DNA from: Stentor coeruleus
Lineage: Eukaryota > Ciliophora > Heterotrichea > Heterotrichida > Stentoridae
Direction of reading: 5' to 3'
NCBI GenBank assembly: GCA_001970955.1
Contig: MPUH01000758.1
Coordinates: forward strand, 1-36,450
DNA length: 36,450 nucleotides
The notes under the pieces are model-generated. The model saw only the letters and a program-made list of their open reading frames with translations, had not been told where the DNA came from and did no database searches. Position 1 is the stretch's first letter. Every line of letters starts with the position of its first letter. Shown here piece by piece: positions 31,401 to 36,450 of the stretch. The position numbers and the translations under genes are program-made.

Positions 31401-34400
31401 GATGACGTTTTATATCCCCGCTTGCAAATATGTTTTGTAGGTACATCCAGGACTTTTGGCAGTTTATCCATTCTTCCATTATGTCTTGCATTGTGTTTAG
31501 GTCGTCTTTCCATTTGTTGACATCATCACGAATAACAGCGACGTAGCGGTTGCCGGCAATGTTGCTAAGTTTAGCACAAGAGTCATCTAATATACTAAGC
31601 ATTTCTTCTAAATCCCCAAGTATATACACATCAGCCAGATCTTTATACCCTTGCACAGGTAGTTCTTGTTCTTGCCACAATATCTTTACATCCTCCAACT
31701 GCGCTTTCAATTGTGCTTCTTGTGCTGCCATCGTCGCAATTGCCTGTATTTCCTCTTGTTTATTCACAACATTCATTTTCATCAAATCCCCCAATGTAAA
31801 ATCACTACTAATTTCAAAATCCTTACCAATAATCTCTTTAATCCTCCTCCAATGCGCTTCTTCTAAAGGTGTCCTCATAGCTTCAACAACAGGCATAGTT
31901 TCTCTAAACGTAAAAACCATATTTTTAAGTTCACGTAAAGCTGATGAACTAGGTAAAGAATTTTCACATCTACTAACAATTTTTGAAAACTCTTCTGATC
32001 TTTCACGTATATATTTAGCATTAATTTGGGCAAAAGGTGTGGCAATCCAATCTCCTTGAAGTTTTCTCCAATCTCTTAAAGCTCTCCATAATGAAACTCT
32101 ATTATCAACTTCTTCTCTAAGGATTTCAATATCAGTAAAAGTACTTATAGGTAATTCTAATATTCTTTGATATTGATTGATTTTTTCAGCACGTCTTTCT
32201 AACATTCGACATCTATCTGAAAAGTCTTCAAGTTCTCTTATAGCAAAAGCAGCAACTGATTCTATGAGTAAATATTTTTCATTATTAACTTTTTCACCTA
32301 AAGATTTTACTTCATTTAAATAATCTGGAACCATTAAATTAACATCTTTACGGAAAATAAGCACGTATTTATCATTGTTACTTTCAGCGAAAATAATATT
32401 ATTAGTCAAAATACCCATTAATTGAACAACTTCACCAAGTTCATCAAAATCTTCTCTAGGGAACTGGATTTCTAGATGTTGAGTAAGATTATACAACTGG
32501 GAAATGTTATCAAGGAAGTACTTTTTATCAGTTAAATTTGCGTTGATTTTATTCAAAGCATTTCTTTGTGTGACGAATTCTTCAACATTTGACACTTTAA
32601 CCGGGAGCATTTTTATTGATGTATTAAACCAATCTTTTATCTGAACAGTTCTTGATCTAAGTAATTCTGGTAATAAATTCGTTATATAACCCAAGCATTT
32701 TTTAGGTGACTGTACTAAGAATTCTTTAACACTAGTACAATTTATACTTATAAGTTCAGTATTTATAAGATTTGAAACTGTATTAAATTTTTTTACTTGT
32801 TGAGAGAACTTATGATGACTATAACTAAAAACTTCAGGTTGATTTTTTAATCTTTCACTTGAATAAAGGTCAAAAGAATAAGTCGAGTTTTCCCAATAAG
32901 TATGAACATAATAATGTAAAGGGCTTAAAAGGCTTAAAGCTTGTTCATACCCTTTAGACAAAAGTTCTTGAAGGATTTCATTAAGACTATTATACAGTTT
33001 ATGATCATTAAGCCATATTCTTGGGTCAAGGTTTTTTTCTTGAATCACTTCCCAAACTTCAGCTACTTTATCATCCCAGTCTTCTAAAGCTGTAGCAAAA
33101 TCTTGTACTTCCTTATGTCTACTCCATCTTTCAATAACCATCATACAACTAGTTCCATCAGAAACAATATCAATAAGACTTTCAACTAAACTGTCTAATT
33201 GAGGAGTTATTCTTAGCCAAAGATTTAATATATTAGGCACTATAGGTTTCTGTCCAACAATTTCTTCAGGATTTGGGATTATATTAGTATCTTCACCAGA
33301 CTCAGGAAGTATAACTAAATGTAAAGGTGGGTAAAAATCTTCAGGTTGTGAAGTTCCATGAGGTGCAGGGGCATATTCATAAACATCAATAAATTTTTCT
33401 TCTGATTTCGGGATTTTATTCGGGTTTATAGATAAATGTAAGACAAAAAGTGGATTGTTATGTTTAAGGCGTTTGGATTTGACTTCTTGGGAATTGAACA
33501 TTTTAACCAAGTCTGAGATTCTGTCAACTAATTCTTCACAAGACCAAATATAGATTCTGTATAAAGCTTCAAGGACTAGGAAATCAGCTAGATAAGTGAA
33601 TCTGAGAAATCTTGAACATTCACGACGGGTTAGAGATCTGTGTTCAAAACTCATATTTTCAGGAAACCCAAGTTTCTCAAATAAAGCACACATATGCCTT
33701 CCAGCTGTAGCACTTGCTCCTTGACCTGTTTTTTTAATTTTATCATTATCTCTTTGGCTTACAATAAGCTCTCTAAGTTCTTCCATAATTCTAAAAATAT
33801 GGGTGTTTACATTATCTCTTATAGTCTGACCTATTTCTTTAAGCTTTCCTCTTATTTCATACTGCCTTTTCCTTTGAAGTGCTGTAAAAGCTTCAATTGT
33901 AAACCCTTCAGGACTTGAAGGTAAATCCATAAGCCTAACCCTTTCTATATCCATACAATAAGCTTTATGTTGTAATAGTAACTCAGTATAAATCCTATCA
34001 GCCCAAAAAAGCTTTTCTTCTAATTTTTTACTTCTTTTATTCCTCCTATACCTATTAACATTCCTCTTCCACATAACACAAGTCTTCCAAGTCCTAAATT
34101 TCTTAAAAAATGATATAGTTTTCAATTGATTATAAGCTTTTCTTTCAACAAGCCAATCAGCTAATCTAGTAAACTCTACAGGAGATCCTCCAATAAATAA
34201 CGCTATACCTTTTTTTGATACTGTATAATACTCATTATGTCCTTGTGGGGATACTATTTTTTTCAAATCATAAGGACAATGTATTTGATTTTCTAAACAA
34301 TAAATAAACCCTAATTCCTTTTTTTCTTCTTGTATAGATTTTATAAATGTATCAACTTCGCTTAATTTTTCAACTGGTTCAATTTTTATTATCCTAGATG

Positions 34401-35019
34401 ATTCATCAAAATCTTCAGGAAAGAGAGTTTGATTGTTCATTGGGCTAGATGGGACTATATATTTACGTGAACCTTGCATTTTATGAAGAAGTTTCATTGC
34501 TCGGACACTTTCGTCGTTTGAAAAGTTATTCGAAAAAGAGGGCTTGTGCGGGATTATGTTTTGATGGCTTGTTACTGGACGAGATAAAGAAGCGAAGGAG
34601 GAATCTTGTTCACGGCGGATAGACTTTTTACGGTTTGCAGTTGATGGTCTGAGTTTTCCAACGCTTATAAAGCCGCTGATACTGCCACGTTCTTCAGGAG
34701 GACCTCTTTCGTCTCTGGTGCGCGGCTTGATCATAGAGATTTCGGTAGACTTGATGTCTTGTCGTATGAAAGATGGTTCTTGTGAACGCTCTTCTATGTA
34801 GGTGGCTACTACAGGCATTTTTGGCCTGTTTAGAGATGAGGTTGATATTTTAGGGCGCTTTACTGATGGCAGGGGCATAGGGGATATACCTCTGTCGACG
34901 AGTCTATTACGCAAATCTTGCGTTTTCTGAGGATCAATGACTATGTTGATCGATGATTTTTTGATAAACGAGTTCCCTTTAGCGTTCGCTGCTGAAAGAG
35001 ATCGAACTGATGGCTTCAT
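22447..35019 (-). CDS. Axonemal inner-arm dynein heavy chain, DNAH6-like
   Basis: Dynein heavy chains are the ATP-driven motors that bend cilia. This 4190-residue protein is read from one uninterrupted frame of 12.6 kb. The N-terminal tail is followed by the linker (roughly residues 950-1400) and the AAA ring. P-loops are at AAA1 GPAGTGKT (about 1538, with CLDEFNRI), AAA2 GPTGSGKS (about 1819), AAA3 GETGVGKS (about 2157) and AAA4 GVGGSGKQ (about 2507). The stalk coiled coils are about 2740-2845 and 2960-3020, with the microtubule-binding tip between. AAA5, AAA6 and a long C-terminal domain ending in VLSTTGHSTNF and LLCQLND follow. Length and C-terminus fit the single-headed inner-arm class; several stretches recall DNAH6, which is a judgement from memory. 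DNAH1, 3, 7 or 12 orthology is not excluded. It should act in cilia or the oral membranelles. Confidence 0.95.
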   Translation of the reverse strand: MKPSVRSLSAANAKGNSFIKKSSINIVIDPQKTQDLRNRLVDRGISPMPLPSVKRPKISTSSLNRPKMPVVATYIEERSQEPSFIRQDIKSTEISMIKPRTRDERGPPEERGSISGFISVGKLRPSTANRKKSIRREQDSSFASLSRPVTSHQNIIPHKPSFSNNFSNDESVRAMKLLHKMQGSRKYIVPSSPMNNQTLFPEDFDESSRIIKIEPVEKLSEVDTFIKSIQEEKKELGFIYCLENQIHCPYDLKKIVSPQGHNEYYTVSKKGIALFIGGSPVEFTRLADWLVERKAYNQLKTISFFKKFRTWKTCVMWKRNVNRYRRNKRSKKLEEKLFWADRIYTELLLQHKAYCMDIERVRLMDLPSSPEGFTIEAFTALQRKRQYEIRGKLKEIGQTIRDNVNTHIFRIMEELRELIVSQRDNDKIKKTGQGASATAGRHMCALFEKLGFPENMSFEHRSLTRRECSRFLRFTYLADFLVLEALYRIYIWSCEELVDRISDLVKMFNSQEVKSKRLKHNNPLFVLHLSINPNKIPKSEEKFIDVYEYAPAPHGTSQPEDFYPPLHLVILPESGEDTNIIPNPEEIVGQKPIVPNILNLWLRITPQLDSLVESLIDIVSDGTSCMMVIERWSRHKEVQDFATALEDWDDKVAEVWEVIQEKNLDPRIWLNDHKLYNSLNEILQELLSKGYEQALSLLSPLHYYVHTYWENSTYSFDLYSSERLKNQPEVFSYSHHKFSQQVKKFNTVSNLINTELISINCTSVKEFLVQSPKKCLGYITNLLPELLRSRTVQIKDWFNTSIKMLPVKVSNVEEFVTQRNALNKINANLTDKKYFLDNISQLYNLTQHLEIQFPREDFDELGEVVQLMGILTNNIIFAESNNDKYVLIFRKDVNLMVPDYLNEVKSLGEKVNNEKYLLIESVAAFAIRELEDFSDRCRMLERRAEKINQYQRILELPISTFTDIEILREEVDNRVSLWRALRDWRKLQGDWIATPFAQINAKYIRERSEEFSKIVSRCENSLPSSSALRELKNMVFTFRETMPVVEAMRTPLEEAHWRRIKEIIGKDFEISSDFTLGDLMKMNVVNKQEEIQAIATMAAQEAQLKAQLEDVKILWQEQELPVQGYKDLADVYILGDLEEMLSILDDSCAKLSNIAGNRYVAVIRDDVNKWKDDLNTMQDIMEEWINCQKSWMYLQNIFASGDIKRHLHNESAMFDAVDKFFKNLMKKTSNRNQALRATVGVMGLLSELKRHNGTLDQVQKQLNKYLETKRRVFPRFYFLSDDELLQILANSQDIQKVQPHLKKCFDNIYALDFGSDPKSVDIYAMESQEGEKVGFAGKILKARGNVEEWLSNVQTAMVEILTKLMVIGKEDLENTERKEWVLKHPGQIIATNIQASWCNESEIAIESMSENPNALDEWFSVNSSQLHNLVELVRGALTPLQRKVIVALITTDVHSRDIVDMLKNEGVESVQDFLWQQQLRYYWEKEDIIIVRQINALLFYGYEYMGATSRLVITPLTDRCWITITSALNIKLGASPAGPAGTGKTESTKDLAKAIGMQCVVFNCSEQITYKMMGRLFSGLAQQGAWSCLDEFNRIDIEVLSVIAQQLLTIQNAMRENSAEFLFEDSVIPLKQSCGVFITMNPGYAGRTELPDNLKVCFRPVAMMIPDYAMIAEIMLFAEGFSEAKILSKKMVQLYKLASEQLSQQDHYDFGMRAVKSVLVMAGEVKRNSPTLSEDLVLIRAMRDSNIPKFISHDIPLFEALVKDLFPTINIGENSPGDLERQISDTILSLKLQKVKQFEKKVSQLFDTLTVRFGVMLVGPTGSGKSSCLKVLSISLSTLREKLSRDIRFQKVDMTIMNPKCISMGELYGEVNPLTQDWKEGLASSIMRNASSDKSEDRKWVVFDGPVDSLWIENMNTVLDDNMMLCLANGERIKLRAQMRILFEVQDLAVASPATVSRCGMVYLSQEDLGWKPYVQSWVQTNISEEQGEFRSAVVKMFEMAFPPMLKFKKSIQESVVTSEIQCAGNVCKFLEIFFDPASGHKLPEALEDKIKYFTALFVFAFIWGIGGAIKSNSREKFSDYSRSIFSSSIVLPIQDTLYDYYLLGKTFKHWTEKVPEFIYDPEKSYFSLVVPTIDTTTLEHILGLLYMKNKPVLITGETGVGKSVIISSFISKMNSEGEIEPVLMNFSAQTSSLRTQITIESKVERKSKGFYSAVGNKKLMIFIDDVSMPSVEIYGAQPPIELLRSFLDFRGFYDRHKLFWKKISNFMLLCACAPPGGGRNDMSARFMRHFNIIGLPEPSFKTLGKIFGSLLSGFLDSSFPDIVKKTSEAVVNSTIEIYFRIITTLKPTPTKFHYMFNLRDVSKVFQGILMASPKSLPNSDQMAKLWIHECCRVFHDRLINNEDTRWFTEQLSDMIMRQFRLSWTHQDIFEDKKILFSSVLNLNKEIHTYEEIADKKKLLKELYIKLDDYNTSSTKKMNLVFFDLAVEHILRITRTLKQPRGNMLLIGVGGSGKQTLTILSSHILSYSNYQIELTKNYSLDSFREDLKKMMEISGVEGRNLAFILTDTQISSESFLEDINSILNTGEVTSLFEKEDVDGIVNRLRPEVVGKMKLPDTTDVIYSTFVQRVRDRLHIVLCMSPVGETLRIRCRKFPSIVNCATLDWFSKWPEEALLSVSSQFIKDLLITEDLKKALSTMCMEIHTSVEEAAEVFYMELRRKMYTTPKSYLDLISFYISQLEKKKYQANLAKNRLENGLNNLRTTRETVNTLQNNLQKMAPELEIQKKKTEEYFKEVQKETKSAEILRETVEREKEIVNHQMMECKAKAEEAEEELAQAMPILERALKALDSINPKDIYEMKNYKSPPTAVKMVLESVCILLSEATDWPSVLHVISRMDFLDRLRNYNKDDIPKSILRKLKHYLTKPEYEPEQIGTKSQAAKSLCTWSLAMNQYSEAFEVVKPKKERVMQMQLKLEADVKKLKDKEEELQEVQDKVQNLKEECQATEDRMIRLEKDIDTTKIRLIRAELLLDLLGDEGVRWEESLQQLKKDIEVILGNVFLSAACVSYLGPFTGAYRKNLISKWLARCNELKIPCAEDFSLEKILATPVQIQDWNIAGLPTDSVSVVNGIIAVTSQRWPLMIDPQMQAHNWIKNMEKVNDIKILKMRNFEDNSDKSKKEAKEFIRLLEQCISNGKPILFEDLGESLDPTVDPVISKQYFKEPDGRILLRLGDSNINYDPSFRLYLTTKLPNPHYLPEVSIKVNIINFTVTFPGLEEQLLGDVVCIENNQVEKQKTQLITQMAADNKILKEIQDSILQLIGDSTGNILDDTKLIETMQKSKHTSRVISERMQEATQIEYNLNQVREKYRVIAIRGAILYFTVVEMSRIDPMYQYSLVYIKKLFNTSIENAEPSKDLEKRLSILIEAITRNIYSNICRGLFETHKYIFSFLIGTSIKRNAGIISSTSWGLLLRGAGLIQGKVPPNPNPMLISKNNWELIYSMEKQIPSLDGLCKSLTNDIDIWIKYSQSSDLYNSSLPGNWDMNFDDFTKLLIVRCLRTDKLLLAFIQYVKKSIGEFFTESPPATMDKLYADSDKQTPVIFVLSQGADPTISLMNFAHHMDWSDKVTIISLGQGQGPRAQEELNQAKKSGRWLVLQNCHLAKSWMPQLEKLVQELQEDTFILGTFRLFLTSMPTDYFPVSVLQNGLKMTTEPPRGIKANLKSIYSEINEDLLNESSKPGAWKKLLFALTFFHATVQERRKFGPLGFNIKYEFNNSDLDTSKKFLKKFLEENEDVPWEALIYLTGHINYGGRVTDEWDRSCLLCTLKKFYNPDIFEDSYMFSESGIYYAPSEGKLDIYKAYIDKLPFNDLPEIFGLHENANISYQTQESEKVLETILSIQPRESTTSGGKSGDELVGEFIQTVLSSIPEPLDPKTGLTDLFVKAEYDLMPSLTTVLLHEIERFNGLLKKMKSSMLDLQKAIKGEIVMSQELDDMYSAILKFQVPPNWKRVSYPSLKPLSSWVSDLKDRVSFMEEWLKKGNPSCYWLSGFFFPQSFITGTLQTYSRRTKTSIDRIKFSFNVLDQEKEEIQKGAFDGVYVYGLFLDGARWDRDLRLIEDQMPGELYCKMPAIHFLPTEDYETSQQDYQCPVYKTSVRAGVLSTTGHSTNFILAIDLPTEESPEHWTLRGAALLCQLND

Positions 35020-35391
35020 TTAAATATAATTATCCCATTTTTTTGGTATTTATAGTATTTGGGATGAGTTTTCAGGGTTTTATATGTTTTTTGCTAAATA
35101 AAAGCAAAGAAAATTGTTGTTTAGCTGATGTTAATGAGAAAATAATTGTATTTTTTAGTTTGGCTGAAAGAAAAGTGCTTTACAACTAAACCGCAAAGTA
35201 TAAGTAAAAAAAATTTTTATCAGAATAATAAAACTCACTCACTCTATGATTGTTTTAACTTTGAAATCATTAATAATTTGTATTTATGCTAAATTATCAA
35301 ATTTATTTGTGTATAACTTTGATGAACTTTTGCCTTTAAGGTTTCGTAATACAATTTTGAAATTTTAATAATTTTTAAGTATTTTATACAA
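35020..35391. promoter_or_regulatory. Divergent region between dynein and VMA21-like gene
   Basis: This 372-bp AT-rich gap must contain both start regions. The left side is G-rich and C-poor on the plus strand. I see no identifiable promoter motif or RNA gene. Confidence 0.4.
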
Positions 35392-35634
35392 ATGATGAAG
35401 CTATTATCAAATCCAGCAACACACTTTGTTCTAGCAGTATTTCTGTTTATAACTCTTCCACCTATAGGATTTTTTATAGCTCAAGGTAATATTAATATAG
35501 ACCTTACCTCAAACTTGAAAAACTCAACAAGCGAGGCAGTTTCAGCACTTGCCGCAGTATTAGTTATCATAATCTTAGGTATTTTAGTTATCACATTCCT
35601 AGACTTTGATAATATTAAGTTACGTAAAGACTAA
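35392..35634 (+). CDS. Small two-helix membrane protein, VMA21-like
   Basis: The 80-residue protein has two hydrophobic helices (about residues 10-31 and 50-71) joined by a short polar loop (NINIDLTSNLKNSTSEA) and a charged C-terminus (FDNIKLRKD). Size, the Phe/Leu-rich first helix ending in LPPIGFF, the Ser-rich loop before AVSALAAVLVIII, and short tails fit VMA21, the ER chaperone for V-ATPase Vo assembly. Similarity is topological more than residue by residue, so another small membrane protein is possible. The gene starts at a clear ATG and converges with the partial MFS gene (31 bp between stops). Confidence 0.5.
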   Translation: MMKLLSNPATHFVLAVFLFITLPPIGFFIAQGNINIDLTSNLKNSTSEAVSALAAVLVIIILGILVITFLDFDNIKLRKD

Positions 35635-35665
35635 TTAACTTATAATTTGATCTCCTCAGCCTTAT

Positions 35666-36450
35666 TTATTCCTTTTCTTCATAAACTTCATTTCTTTCAC
35701 ACAGCTTATCCTCCTTCTCAGTTTCATTGCATTGATGAAAAATAACCTGAAACACCGTAACCAAAGTAATCCCAGAAATTACAACAAAAGTCCAAAAATA
35801 CCCAACAGCTGGTGTTAAGAATTTCTCAAAGAAAAACGGGGTAAAAAAAGCAGGTATCAATCCTAAAAAAACATAAGTAACAATCCATCTATCTCGTGGA
35901 AAATCTCTATCAGCTTGTATCATAATCCCATTATAAACTGCAGTAGTAAGAAAATACAAAGCAATAATATAAAAAGCATACAAATATTTGCTTTCTATTG
36001 ACAATTCTAAAGTTAAAAAAAATATTGTTACAGCAATAAAATCAATAGACATAACCCTTTTCCATGAATATTTATCAAGTACAAAACCAAAAAATATCCT
36101 TCCAAAACATGAGAAAAATGACCCAATAGATCCAACAATTGACGTAAAGTGATCATCTTTTACTGTTTTTAAACCATAAATTTTATATGCATTCATAACA
36201 TAACCAAAACTTGATGCTCCGGTTGTTGTCATGAAAAATAAATTCCAAAATTTTAAGTTTTTAAGCATTTGGGAAAATGTTATTGTTGTTTGAGATATGT
36301 TTTTTTCGCTGTTATCAGTTCGCCATTTGCGTTTTAATAAGATTGTTGATATAAAAAAAACTATGAATAAAGTAAAAGTGCACAAATCGATAACTGGCAA
36401 AATATTTTTTTTTAAAATATTATTTTTAGTATGTATTATTAGTATTAGTA
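35666..36450 (-). CDS. MFS transporter, C-terminal part, cut by the window edge
   Basis: The frame runs open from the stop at 35666-35668 to the last base of the window, so the N-terminal half lies to the right. The visible part has about six hydrophobic helices and closely parallels the second half of the transporter at 7313-8605: LKRKWR, TFSQMLK, FGFVLDKYSWK, QADRDFPRDRWIV and LGLIPAFFTPF. The C-terminal tail is longer and acidic (KEDKLCERNEVYEEKE). The stretch beyond 36400 is very low in complexity but still aligns loosely with the paralogue, so no start is assigned. Substrate is unknown. Confidence 0.8.
   Translation of the reverse strand, partial: LILIIHTKNNILKKNILPVIDLCTFTLFIVFFISTILLKRKWRTDNSEKNISQTTITFSQMLKNLKFWNLFFMTTTGASSFGYVMNAYKIYGLKTVKDDHFTSIVGSIGSFFSCFGRIFFGFVLDKYSWKRVMSIDFIAVTIFFLTLELSIESKYLYAFYIIALYFLTTAVYNGIMIQADRDFPRDRWIVTYVFLGLIPAFFTPFFFEKFLTPAVGYFWTFVVISGITLVTVFQVIFHQCNETEKEDKLCERNEVYEEKE

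Overview
This is nuclear protist DNA, most probably from the somatic (macronuclear) genome of a heterotrich ciliate of the Stentor type. The DNA is very AT-rich and genes are packed on both strands with gaps as small as 19 bp. TAA, TAG and TGA all act as stops, so the code is standard. Six places where a reading frame breaks are repaired exactly by removing a 15-nt GT..AG intron. An axonemal dynein heavy chain and a calcium-dependent protein kinase also fit a ciliate. The species is inferred, not proven.

Layout, left to right. A possible left-edge gene start on the minus strand (1-15). Nicalin (706-2248, +), followed 19 bp later by a small HECT ubiquitin ligase (2268-3623, +). A TPR protein (3773-4885, -). 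A divergent gap holding a GC-rich island that looks like a short RNA polymerase III gene (about 5362-5473). A coiled-coil protein with one intron (5793-6971, +). An MFS transporter (7313-8605, +). A CDPK (8946-10403, -). A five-exon mitochondrial ribosome-binding factor A gene (11224-12654, +). A cAMP-receptor-like GPCR (12737-13561, -) close behind a ubiquitin-specific protease (13608-14846, -). A zinc-finger/coiled-coil protein (15260-16378, -). A small coiled-coil protein (17293-17862, -). A P4-ATPase lipid flippase (18144-21527, +). Isopentenyl-diphosphate isomerase (21707-22396, +). A 4190-residue inner-arm dynein heavy chain in one uninterrupted frame (22447-35019, -). A VMA21-like small membrane protein (35392-35634, +). 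A second MFS transporter, paralogous to the first, cut by the right edge (35666-36450, -).

The genes do not form one pathway. They are independent eukaryotic housekeeping, membrane, signalling and ciliary genes. Loose themes are ubiquitin (HECT ligase, USP, two ubiquitin-binding-like zinc fingers), signalling (GPCR, CDPK) and membrane biology (nicalin, flippase, VMA21-like, two MFS transporters).

Three duplications look like assembly artefacts. Two flank a single N (17968 and 20344). A 40-bp tandem copy at 1494-1573 breaks nicalin. The most unusual signals are the rigid 15-nt intron pattern, strong kilobase-scale swings of GC skew that flip inside divergent gaps and inside genes, and the unidentified RNA candidate. 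I found no CRISPR array, insertion sequence, viral genome, tRNA or rRNA.
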